The position numbers and the translations under genes are program-made. Positions 40,379 to 48,316 of a stretch of DNA of 64,000 nt are shown here, piece by piece. The notes beneath the pieces are model-generated. The model did no database searches. It was not told where the DNA came from and saw only the letters and a program-made list of their open reading frames with translations. Source of the stretch: CAZGSN01 sp964371655 (GTDB lineage Bacteria; Desulfobacterota; Binatia; HRBIN30); the NCBI GenBank assembly GCA_964371655.1, contig CAYJOD010000021.1:21687-85686 (forward strand). The letters are read 5' to 3'. Each line of letters starts with the position of its first letter. Within the stretch, counting starts at the first letter, position 1.

Positions 40379-41179
40379 ATGGAGCGTGTACTGGTTTTGA
40401 AGCAAGGTGGTGTCGCCGACGTCCGTTTGAATCGGCCCGAGAAGCTGAACGCCCTCGACCCGGCGATGTTCGCGGCCCTGGTCGATACCGCGAAAGCCTT
40501 GGCGGATGACCGCTCGCTGCGCGCGGTCGTGTTGTCGGGAGAAGGACGTGCCTTTTGCGCCGGTCTCGACTTCGCAAGCTTCATGGCCTTGGCCGCCTCC
40601 GACGGCCCGCACCGCAATCTGCTCGACCGCGACGCCGGCGACATCGCCAACTTTGCGCAGCAAGCGGCTTGGGTTTGGAACACCTTGCCGGTGCCGGTGA
40701 TCGCCGCCGTGCACGGCGTCGCTTTCGGTGGCGGTCTGCAGATCGCCGCGGCGGCCGACATTCGCCTCGTGCACGCCGACGCGCAGCTCTCGGTGATGGA
40801 GATCAAGTGGGGCCTGGTGCCCGACATGACGGGCACGCAGACCTTGCGCCACCTCGTACGTCTCGACGTCGCCAAGGAGCTGACCTTCACCGGCCGCGTC
40901 GTCTCCGGGAGCGAAGCGGTGCAGCTCGGCCTGGCCACTCGCCTCAGCGCCGACCCGCACGCCGACGCCATGAGCCTGGCGCGCGACATCGCGGGCAAGT
41001 CTCCCGATGCCGTGCGCGCCGGCAAGCAACTGCTCAACCACGCCTATGTGGGCAGCAGCGAAGACGGCCTGCGCCTCGAAGAAGAGCTGCAGAGGTCTCT
41101 CGTCGGCAAGCCCAATCAAGTCGAAGCGGTGCAGGCCAATTTGCAGAAGCGCCCGCCACAGTTCAACGACCCGCAGTAG
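40379..41179 (+). CDS. Enoyl-CoA hydratase/isomerase (crotonase) family protein
   Basis: 266 residues. VRLNRPEKLNALDPAMFAAL, GEGRAFCAGLDFASF (first oxyanion loop), VIAAVHGVAFGGGLQIAAAADIRLVHADAQ (second oxyanion loop), EIKWGLVPDMTGTQTLRHLV. The usual catalytic Glu pair is not clearly kept (GLVPDMTGT is typical of the isomerase-like group), so hydratase activity is uncertain. Works on acyl-CoA; sits alone between rsmI and a repeat. Confidence 0.88.
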   Translation: MERVLVLKQGGVADVRLNRPEKLNALDPAMFAALVDTAKALADDRSLRAVVLSGEGRAFCAGLDFASFMALAASDGPHRNLLDRDAGDIANFAQQAAWVWNTLPVPVIAAVHGVAFGGGLQIAAAADIRLVHADAQLSVMEIKWGLVPDMTGTQTLRHLVRLDVAKELTFTGRVVSGSEAVQLGLATRLSADPHADAMSLARDIAGKSPDAVRAGKQLLNHAYVGSSEDGLRLEEELQRSLVGKPNQVEAVQANLQKRPPQFNDPQ

Positions 41180-41240
41180 AACCGTCGTGGCAGGTCTCTT
41201 TCGTATCGTTGTCTGCGGCGTGGGCTTGGATCGACCAATT

Positions 41241-41347
41241 GATTACCACGGATTACACGGATGCCACGGACGCTTGAAGAAGAAGAGAGCAGAGAGTTGA
41301 AGATCTCTATCCGTGATATCCGTGATATCCGTGCAATCCGTGGTCAT
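41241..41347. repeat. Stuttered palindrome, CCACGGAT family, copy 2
   Basis: Left arm 41241-41271 (CCACGGATT, ACACGGATG, CCACGGACG) and right arm 41309-41347 (TATCCGTGA words). The outermost word pairs exactly; inner words differ between arms. Confidence 0.8.
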
Positions 41348-41392
41348 CCTTGCATGCGTTGCGGTGGTAGTGCGTGGGCTTGAGGAGGATGC

Positions 41393-42388
41393 GTGGCCAA
41401 GCTGGTCGCCTACTTTGAGTTGAAAGAGATGCGCTGGAACCTCGCCGATAGCGACGTGGCGCGCCTGCGCGAGCGCTTCCCCGACGGCGAGATCGTGTCG
41501 GTTGAAGATCCGGCGGACGTTTGCCGCGAGATCGCCGACGCCGACATCTACTTCGGCTTCCAGATTCAACGCGCCCATTTCCTGGCGGCGCGACAGTTGC
41601 GCTGGGTGCATCTCGCCACCGCCGGCGTGGAAGAGAACTTGTTTCCGGAGATGGTGGCGAGCGACGTGACCTTGACCAACTCGGCCGGGCTGCACGCGGT
41701 GTGCATTCCCGAGCACGTGCTCGGTCAGATGTTCGTTCTGGCGCGCAGCTTCCATCAGACCGTTCGCTTGCAGGACCGCCACGAGTGGAACCGCTGGGGC
41801 GTGATCGCCAACGCCGGCGGAATTCGCGAGCTCAACGGTGGCAAGCTGGCGATCCTCGGAGCCGGAGCGATCGGGCAGAATCTGGCGCGTCTGGCGGCGT
41901 GTCTGGGGATGACCGTGCACGTGATGCGCCGCGACGCCTCACGTCCGGTGGCGCACGCGCAGCGTGTCGTCGGTCCCGAGCAACTGCACGAGCTGCTCGG
42001 GTGGGCGGATTGGGTGGTCTGCGCTCTTCCGATGACCGGCGCGACGCGTCGCATCATCGGAGCCGAGGAGATCGCCGCGATGCGCACCGACGCGTTCTTC
42101 ATCAACGTCGGGCGCGGCGAGAGTGTCGACGAAGAAGCTCTCGCCGACGCTCTACGTCGGGGCGCCCTCGCCGGAGCCGCGATCGATGTCTTCAGTCACG
42201 AACCGTTGCCTTCGGATCACCCGTTCTGGACCTTGCCCAATCTCGTCCTCACACCGCACATCTCCGGGTACACCCCGAACTATTACCAGAAGGTGCAGGT
42301 GATCTTCGAAGACAACCTCGAGCGCTGGAGGACCGGGCGCCCGTTGCGCAACGTTGTCGACAAACAGCTCGGCTACGCACGCGGCTGA
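41393..42388 (+). CDS. D-isomer-specific 2-hydroxyacid dehydrogenase
   Basis: 331 residues. NAD-binding LAILGAGAIGQNLARLAACLG, substrate Arg in FINVGRGESVDEEAL, and catalytic His in LVLTPHISGYTPNYYQ. N-terminal catalytic half contains LRWVHLATAGVEENL and LTNSAGLHAVCIPEHVLGQM. GTG start with GAGGAGG before it. It is 36 nt upstream of the GH38 gene and likely co-transcribed, hinting at a sugar-acid substrate; not provable. Confidence 0.9.
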   Translation: MAKLVAYFELKEMRWNLADSDVARLRERFPDGEIVSVEDPADVCREIADADIYFGFQIQRAHFLAARQLRWVHLATAGVEENLFPEMVASDVTLTNSAGLHAVCIPEHVLGQMFVLARSFHQTVRLQDRHEWNRWGVIANAGGIRELNGGKLAILGAGAIGQNLARLAACLGMTVHVMRRDASRPVAHAQRVVGPEQLHELLGWADWVVCALPMTGATRRIIGAEEIAAMRTDAFFINVGRGESVDEEALADALRRGALAGAAIDVFSHEPLPSDHPFWTLPNLVLTPHISGYTPNYYQKVQVIFEDNLERWRTGRPLRNVVDKQLGYARG

Positions 42389-42424
42389 TCGGTGCAAGGC
42401 ACCAGAATCGAAGGAGTGCAGCGC

Positions 42425-45010
42425 ATGCGCGTTTTTCTCGTTTCCCACACGCATTGGGATCGTGAGTGGTATCGCAGCTTCCAGACCTTTCGCGCGCATC
42501 TCGTCGACACCGTCGACCGCGTCCTCGACCTGATCGCCGCCGATCCGGGCTTCTGCTTCGTTCTCGATGGGCAGTCGATCGTTCTCCAAGACTATCTCGA
42601 GATCCGGCCCGAGCGGCGTGACGAGCTGACGGCCGCCTGCCGTGAGGGACGGCTCGGTATCGGGCCGTGGTACGTGCAGCCGGACTCGTTGTTGCCGTCG
42701 GGTGAGGCGCACGTGCGTAACCTGCTCATCGGCCGCGCGCTCGGGTCCGAGATCGGACCGCTATCGCGCGTCGCCTATACTCCCGATTCATTCGGCCACC
42801 CGGCGCAGTTTCCGCAGATCTTTGCCGGCTTCGATCTCGGCCCGTTCATCTATTGGCGCGGTAACGGCGATGAGATCGACGCCCTGCCGGCGGAGTATCT
42901 TTGGGAGGCGCCGGATGGAACGACCGTCCTCGCGCACCATCTGTGGAAGGGATACTTCTCGGCGGCGCTGCTGCCGGCTGACGCGCAGGCTGCGAGCGCC
43001 TGGCTCGCCGATATCGCGACGGAGCTAGCAGCACGCACCCGCAGCGATTGCGTGCTGCTCCTCAACGGCATCGATCACGCCCCGCCCGACGCCAACACCG
43101 CGGCGGTCGCCGCCGCCTTGACGGAACGCAGCGGCTGGACGGTGCAGCGCGCGCTGCTCGACGACTTCGCGGCCGCCATGACAGCCGCACTACCGACGCC
43201 GGCGCCGCGCTTCCGCGGCGAGCTCGTCGGCGCCCGCATCGCCCACCTGCTCCCCGGCGTGTGGTCGACACGGATACCGCTCAAGCTGCGCAATCGTCGC
43301 GTCGAGACCCTCCTGGAAGCGTGGGCGGAGCCGTGGAGCGCGTTGGGTGAACGCTTCGGGCTGCGCAGCGAGCGTTCCGCGCTGCAGCAAGCGTGGTGCA
43401 GCTTGCTGCAGAACCAGGCGCACGATTCCATCTGCGGCTGCTCCCTGGATCGTGTGCACGAGCAAATGGCGGCGCGCTACGACACTGCCGAGGACTTGGG
43501 GAACGAGACCACGCACCGGGTCCTCGAACGACTCGCCGGGTTGGACACGATGCGCGCCACGCCCTGGGGCGAGCTCGGCGAGGGCGGCGCCGGCATCGAC
43601 ATCGCGGTGTTCAATCCGTCTGCGCACCCGCGCACGGACATCGTGCGCCTGGCGCTCGACCCGCAACCATGGATGGCCACCCACGAGAGCGACGCCGGCC
43701 GCGAGTTGGCGATCCATCCGTTGCTGACGAGCGGTATCACCGCACCGGGTTTCAGCGTCGACGGCCAGCCGGCGCGTTTGTTGGCACAGAGCGACGAGCG
43801 CGTGCGCTTGCTCCCCGAGTATCCGGCGTGGACGATCGAGTTCGTTGCGCCCGACGTCCCCGCCTTCGGCTGGCGCCGATTCACGCTGCGTACGGACGCG
43901 GCGGCCGCTGCCGGCGAGGATCACGAGCGCGACATCCGCTCCGGCTCGACCGTGGTCACGGCCGCCGACGACGGTACGTTTACCGTGTGCTTCGGGACCC
44001 AGCGCTTCGACGGGCTCTGTGGCATCGAGGATCGCGGCGATCGCGGCGACTCCTATGACTTCGATCCCGTCGATGCGGGCGGCACCTGGTCTGTCGACGC
44101 GGTCGCCGTAACCCGTCACCTCGACGCGAACGGCGTGCAGCGCCTGCACGTGGCACGCCGGCTCAGTGTTCCAGCCGGGCTCGCCGCCTATCGAGCGCAG
44201 CGTAGCGACGCGCGCGTGGATCTGGTGCTCGAGACCGAAGCGCGTCTGATTCCAGCGTTGACGCGCGTCGACGTGCGCGTCCGGGTGCACAACAGCGCCC
44301 GTGATCACCGCTTGCGCCTGCTGTTTCCGACCGGTGCCGAGGTGGACGAGTTCCTCGCCGCGTCGACCTTCGACGTCATGCGCCGCTCGACCGCGCCGCG
44401 TGCGGCGTCGGGCTGGATTCATCCGGCGCCGACGACATTCCCGCAGCAAGGCTTCGTCGCGGCAAACGGCCTTACCGTAGCGGCGCCCGGGTTGCCGGAA
44501 GCCGAAGTGACGGCCGACGGTGTGATCGCGATCACGCTGCTGCGCGCGGTCGGCTGGCTGTCACGCATGGACTTGCACAGCCGCGCCGAGCCGGCGGGTC
44601 CGCTGATCTCGACCCCCGGCGCGCAAACGCTTGGAACGATGGAAGCAACTCTCGCCCTTGCACCCGGGTGCGACGCACGCGCCGCGCGCGACGCCGAAGT
44701 TGGATTGCGCGCCGTGTTCGCCGGCGAGCGGCCGCTGCTGGCGTCGGGGCTGCCGCTGCTCGAGGTGGAACCACGCGAGGTCCAGGTCACCGCCTGCAAA
44801 CCGGCACTCGCAAACGGCGCTCTCGTCGTACGCCTTCTCAACCCCACCGACGCGGCGATCGTCACCCACCTGCGATTTGGATTCGCGGCGCAGCACGTCG
44901 AGCTGGTTCGCCTCGACGAGACCCCGCTGCAACCGACAATTGCGACCGCGGACGGGTCGTGCACGATCACGATTCCCGCGCACGCGCTGCGTTCGTTGCT
45001 GGTTCGGTAG
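42425..45010 (+). CDS. Glycoside hydrolase family 38 alpha-mannosidase
   Basis: 861 residues. Zinc site VSHTHWDREWYRSF (H10, D12), nucleophile Asp in VAYTPDSFGHPAQFPQI and QNQAHDSICGCSLDRVHEQM (zinc His); then central three-helix domain and beta-sandwich C-terminal domains. Hydrolyses alpha-mannosides, probably in the cytoplasm since no signal peptide is visible. ATG at 42425 with AAGGAG; another in-frame start at 42392. Confidence 0.92.
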   Translation: MRVFLVSHTHWDREWYRSFQTFRAHLVDTVDRVLDLIAADPGFCFVLDGQSIVLQDYLEIRPERRDELTAACREGRLGIGPWYVQPDSLLPSGEAHVRNLLIGRALGSEIGPLSRVAYTPDSFGHPAQFPQIFAGFDLGPFIYWRGNGDEIDALPAEYLWEAPDGTTVLAHHLWKGYFSAALLPADAQAASAWLADIATELAARTRSDCVLLLNGIDHAPPDANTAAVAAALTERSGWTVQRALLDDFAAAMTAALPTPAPRFRGELVGARIAHLLPGVWSTRIPLKLRNRRVETLLEAWAEPWSALGERFGLRSERSALQQAWCSLLQNQAHDSICGCSLDRVHEQMAARYDTAEDLGNETTHRVLERLAGLDTMRATPWGELGEGGAGIDIAVFNPSAHPRTDIVRLALDPQPWMATHESDAGRELAIHPLLTSGITAPGFSVDGQPARLLAQSDERVRLLPEYPAWTIEFVAPDVPAFGWRRFTLRTDAAAAAGEDHERDIRSGSTVVTAADDGTFTVCFGTQRFDGLCGIEDRGDRGDSYDFDPVDAGGTWSVDAVAVTRHLDANGVQRLHVARRLSVPAGLAAYRAQRSDARVDLVLETEARLIPALTRVDVRVRVHNSARDHRLRLLFPTGAEVDEFLAASTFDVMRRSTAPRAASGWIHPAPTTFPQQGFVAANGLTVAAPGLPEAEVTADGVIAITLLRAVGWLSRMDLHSRAEPAGPLISTPGAQTLGTMEATLALAPGCDARAARDAEVGLRAVFAGERPLLASGLPLLEVEPREVQVTACKPALANGALVVRLLNPTDAAIVTHLRFGFAAQHVELVRLDETPLQPTIATADGSCTITIPAHALRSLLVR

Positions 45011-45088
45011 GAGTTTTCAGTTTTCGGTTTTCGGTTTTCAGTTTTCAGACTGACCACTGAACACTGAACACTGACAACTGAAAACTGT
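45011..45088. repeat. Stuttered palindrome, CAGTTTTCGGTTTT family, copy 2
   Basis: Left arm 45012-45049 and right arm 45053-45087 of CAGTTTT/CGGTTTT words and complement, with almost no spacer. It fills the 77-nt gap between the convergent mannosidase and acylphosphatase stops. Confidence 0.8.
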
Positions 45089-45360
45089 TACGGCCGAATT
45101 TCAAAGCCGCTGAGCGCACCGGTCGCCGCCTGCCAGTGTTCGGATACTTCGCTGACCACGGCACCGCGCGGCCCGACCCGGCACCAGACAATGAGCTGCC
45201 GTAGGACTTGCTCCGGGCCCTCAGCAACGAGCTCGACGCTGCCATCGGTCGCGTTGCGCACCCAACCCAACAGCTCGAGGCGATCGGCTACCTCGGCGGC
45301 GGAGTAGCGATACCCGACTCCTTGCACGCGCCCGGTGATGCACAGGCACACCCGCTTCAT
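45088..45360 (-). CDS. acyP: Acylphosphatase
   Basis: 90 residues, full length. Catalytic R18 in ITGRVQGVGYRYSA and N36 in LLGWVRNATDGSVELVAEG. Hydrolyses acyl phosphates. The stop codon abuts the repeat at 45088; start at 45360, with repeat DNA before it. Confidence 0.9.
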   Translation of the reverse strand: MKRVCLCITGRVQGVGYRYSAAEVADRLELLGWVRNATDGSVELVAEGPEQVLRQLIVWCRVGPRGAVVSEVSEHWQAATGALSGFEIRP

Positions 45361-45420
45361 GGCGTTGAGACTACCACAGAGCGGGTGACTGCCCGCAACC
45401 CAAGCAGCGCCGGTTTTTGC

Positions 45421-45728
45421 AGGCACTCCCTCTCCCGCAATTCCCGCAGGAGAGGAGACTGTCGATTTTCTCCGCGAACGGCCGTTGCTCGGAGAATGGA
45501 AAACAGGAAACCGAAAACCGAAAATGGAAAACCGGCCTTTCTGCATAAGCATTGCCCAGTTTTCGGTTCCCGGTTTCCCGTTTCCTGTTTTCCATTCGCA
45601 TTTATCGACAATCTCAGACGGTCGGAGTGAGGGATCCCCCGTCTTCTCGATGCTGCGTTTCGGCCATCTCCGCAGCCTCGGTTCCCTCACCCTAACCCTC
45701 TCCCGCAAGTGATGCGGGAGAGGGGAGC
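45421..45728. repeat. CCCTCTCCCGC double-hairpin repeat, copy 4, interrupted
   Basis: The first hairpin 45428-45454 and second hairpin 45698-45725 (after CCCTCACCCTAA) are separated by the inserted 161-bp element at 45455-45615. Together they fill 45361-45744; no gene there. Confidence 0.7.
45455..45615. mobile_element. 161-bp element with GAGACTGTCGAT ends, copy 1
   Basis: Ends GAGACTGTCGAT (45455-45466) and ATCGACAATCTC (45604-45615), inverted 11 of 12. Inside is a GGAAAACAGG-type stuttered palindrome (45493-45602). The same element in reverse orientation, 160 bp, is at 63728-63887. Possible 3-bp duplications (AGA here) at the ends. Confidence 0.75.
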
Positions 45729-45744
45729 TGGCATTAAGGCGCGA

Positions 45745-46557
45745 TCACCCTTGCTCGCGGATGCTACGCGCGGCGCCGATCGCGGTTGCGTACTCGGCGT
45801 GGGGTGGGATCAGGAAGTTGCGCTCGAACAAGAAGCGCGTGGCTTTGATGCGTTCGACGAACGGTCGTACGCGCAGCAGTTTTCCGGTGAGCACGACGTC
45901 CATGAGTCCGGCGGCGCGCGCCGCCGCGACGCTGAGGACGACGATGCCCTCGGCGCTGATGGTGATCAACGCCCGCGCCTTGTGTTCGGGGGTGACGTCG
46001 GAGGATAGCTTTCCAAAATTGCTGGCGGTGGCATCGGCGGGCAAATGGCCAACCGGGCCTCCGGCAATGTCGCCGACGGTGAGGTCGATGCGCGACAGGT
46101 CGCCGCGCTCGGCGAGCTGCTCGAGGGTCTCGATGCGCGCCACGTTGAGCAGGTGCTTCGACAACCCCATGAGAGTTCCGCCGCCGACACCGGTGCCGCC
46201 GGCGTGGACAATCACGTCGCCCTTCACCGACACGATCGCCGTTCCGGTGCCCATCGACACCACCAGGGCTTCCTTCTTCCCGGCCAAGGTCGATCCACCA
46301 ACCCCAATGGCGGTGATTTCCGCGACCTTGCGCACCGGCACGCCCAGCAACTCGTCGCCAAGCAAACGCGCCCCGCCGCCGGTGGCCGCGATGGTCGTGA
46401 TGTCGGAGAGCTTGTGATGCAGATCGCTGACCAGCCTTCCCAGAGCTCCCGCGGCCGCCGCAATCGGGTCGCTGGCTTCGACGGACACCACGTGCACGTC
46501 CGGATCAAACACGACGGCGTCCGTCGTCGAGCCGCCGATATCAATACCGACAATCAT
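45745..46557 (-). CDS. Type II pantothenate kinase-like ASKHA ATPase
   Basis: 270 residues. Phosphate-1 loop VGIDIGGSTTDAVVFD, ITTIAATGGGARLLG, VSMGTGTAIVSV and HAGGTGVGGGTLMGLSKHLL match type II pantothenate kinases (first step of CoA synthesis), with the acid-stretch DxGGS/T of ASKHA kinases. Could instead be a BadF/BcrA-like activator ATPase, but the cysteine ligands those need are missing. ATG at 46557 with GGAGG five bases before it. No other coa genes adjacent. Confidence 0.75.
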   Translation of the reverse strand: MIVGIDIGGSTTDAVVFDPDVHVVSVEASDPIAAAAGALGRLVSDLHHKLSDITTIAATGGGARLLGDELLGVPVRKVAEITAIGVGGSTLAGKKEALVVSMGTGTAIVSVKGDVIVHAGGTGVGGGTLMGLSKHLLNVARIETLEQLAERGDLSRIDLTVGDIAGGPVGHLPADATASNFGKLSSDVTPEHKARALITISAEGIVVLSVAAARAAGLMDVVLTGKLLRVRPFVERIKATRFLFERNFLIPPHAEYATAIGAARSIREQG

Positions 46558-46602
46558 CGCCACCTCCGTTGTCGCGTGAGAAAGGGGAACGGGGGCCTGT
46601 CC

Positions 46603-46718
46603 CGGCTTTGCACATAAATTCTTGCCTTTGCCCTTGCCCGTGCCCTTCCGGAAACATCAGCCAGAATGGGCAAGGGCACGGGCAAGAAAGATGAAAACGG
46701 AGTTTGTGTGCAAAGCCG
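46603..46718. repeat. TTGCCC stuttered palindrome bounded by CGGCTTTGCACA ends
   Basis: Outer CGGCTTTGCACA (46603-46614) and TGTGCAAAGCCG (46707-46718) are a perfect 12-bp inverted pair. Inner arms have 6-nt words TTGCCC/GTGCCC and GGGCAA/GGGCAC. A single outer end (CGGCTTTGCACTTTTATTCT) reappears near 63912. Confidence 0.75.
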
Positions 46719-46749
46719 CCTGCCCCCCCTCGCTGCGTGGCCAAGCCAC

Positions 46750-47979
46750 TCACGAGAGATTCATCCGGAACACGGCCACCGCCGCTTTGCGCCGCGGATC
46801 GTAGGACTGCCACTTGGCCGGCGGCACGTCGTCAATCGTGACACGTTTGAAGCCTTGGCGCTCGAAGAAAGACTGCGCGCGTTCTTCGGTCGTGCAGGCG
46901 AAGACGTAGGACAGCCCGGCGGCGCGCGCGTCGGCGACGGCTTGCGCGACCAGCTTGGAGCCGACGCCCTCACCCTTGAAGCGGGTGATGGTGTAGAGCG
47001 CGACGATCTCGCCGGCGGCGGCGGCGGTATACGGTGCGGTGATCAGGGCACAGATGCCGGCGAGGTGATGCGAGCCGATGGTAGCGCCGTAACCGTCGAC
47101 GATGAGCGCGGCGATCTCCTCTGCCGAGCGCGGCTTTAGAAGTCCCTCGCGCTGGCCACGCTCGATCAGCCTCTCCACTTCCTCAAAGTCGTCGATCCCG
47201 AGCCGCTGCACCGTGCAGTAGTCGGCGAGGGTGAACAGAGTGCCGGCGCCGTCGTAGGTAAACAGCTCGCGCGACACGCCGCTCAGAGTACACAAGTTGA
47301 CCGAGCGCACCCCGCCCACCAGCGCCGAGCGCACCGCGTCGAGGGTGGCGCGACGATCGGCGAGCCCGGCCCACTCCGCCTGGCCGGCGCTCAGCAGAGT
47401 GGCAAGCAGGTTCTCATCCATGAAGGAGAGCGGCTTGCCGTCTTCGCCGCTCAAGCCTCCGGTCGACTCGACGAGAACGAGCTTGTGCACACGCAAGCGC
47501 GCCCCCACCTGCTGCGCCAGATCGTGCACACCCACTCCGGCGCGTTCGGTGGCGACGCCGACGAAGAGCGGCCCGCTGCGCAGCGTCGACCACAGCGCCG
47601 ACAGGAATGCGGACCCCGGATTCACGCCGCTTAACGCCTCCGCCTCGATGCGTACAAACGCGGCTGCGCGTGAACGCTTCTCCGGGAACAGCGACAGTGT
47701 GTCATCACGGAACACCAGCGGACCGAAGCGGCGCTGCAAGCGCCGCAGCATGTGCTCGCCGTCCGCCTCGGCCACGGCGGAGACCACCAGGATCACGCGC
47801 GTATCGTTGGTGAGCAGCTCGCGCACGCTCGCGGCCAGCGTCTCGTAGTCGTTCTCCTCCGCTAACACACTTGCCGGCACCGACAACAGCAGGGTCTTGG
47901 AGCGAAACTCATCGAGATAGAATTGCTTCTCGTCGAACGGCTCGACCACGGTCAAAGGTTTTTCTGCTGCCCGTACCAT
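46750..47979 (-). CDS. N-acetyltransferase with degenerate amino-acid-kinase domain (N-acetylglutamate-synthase-like)
   Basis: 409 residues. The N-terminal half (about 1-255) has an AAK-like layout: LVLVESTGGLSGEDGKPLSFMDENLLATLL and GVRSVNLCTLSGVSRELFTYDGAGTLF. The C-terminal 150 residues are a GNAT domain: ICALITAPYTAAAAGEIVALYTITRFKGEGVGSKLVAQAVADARAAGL (acetyl-CoA pyrophosphate loop in KGEGVGSKL) and FACTTEERAQSFFERQGFKRV. Same architecture as bifunctional ArgA/NAGS proteins, first step of arginine synthesis. The N-terminal 140 residues are weak and no other arg gene is near, so substrate is not certain. Confidence 0.75.
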   Translation of the reverse strand: MVRAAEKPLTVVEPFDEKQFYLDEFRSKTLLLSVPASVLAEENDYETLAASVRELLTNDTRVILVVSAVAEADGEHMLRRLQRRFGPLVFRDDTLSLFPEKRSRAAAFVRIEAEALSGVNPGSAFLSALWSTLRSGPLFVGVATERAGVGVHDLAQQVGARLRVHKLVLVESTGGLSGEDGKPLSFMDENLLATLLSAGQAEWAGLADRRATLDAVRSALVGGVRSVNLCTLSGVSRELFTYDGAGTLFTLADYCTVQRLGIDDFEEVERLIERGQREGLLKPRSAEEIAALIVDGYGATIGSHHLAGICALITAPYTAAAAGEIVALYTITRFKGEGVGSKLVAQAVADARAAGLSYVFACTTEERAQSFFERQGFKRVTIDDVPPAKWQSYDPRRKAAVAVFRMNLS

Positions 47980-48083
47980 TGCCGCGGCCTCTTACCACAA
48001 TCATCCGCGCCGGGCATCGGGCCGTCTGGGATTCGGAGCGGGCTTCGGAGCAGGCTCCAGGCTTCTGCATTTACAGCGCCCTC

Positions 48084-48255
48084 GCGGCTCGGGGCTGGGG
48101 GCATTGGGGGGGGGGGCGCGCGAAACCCCGCCCCCCCAACCCCCCCCNNNNNNNNNNCCCTGGTTTTTCCTTTACCCGCGCCCGGGGGGTGGGGGGGGGG
48201 GTATTGGGGGGGGGGAAAACCGAGTTCCCCAGCCCCAAGCCCCCAGCCCCAAGCC
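48084..48255. repeat. GGGGGCT stuttered palindrome, copy 2, containing assembly gap
   Basis: Left arm 48084-48115 (GGCTCGGGGCTGGGGG), right arm 48225-48255 (CCCCAGCCCCAAGC words). The centre has G and C homopolymers up to 11-12 nt and the N run, likely mis-assembled. 47980-48316 contains no other feature. Confidence 0.6.
48148..48157. other. Assembly gap of 10 N
   Basis: Ten N between CCCCCCC and CCCTGG tracts, in the loop of a palindrome; true length unknown. Confidence 0.95.
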
Positions 48256-48316
48256 ACATAGAAACCCAGCCCCATTTGCTTCGTGGCGCCCGCCGGCCTA
48301 TCTCGACCATCGACTG

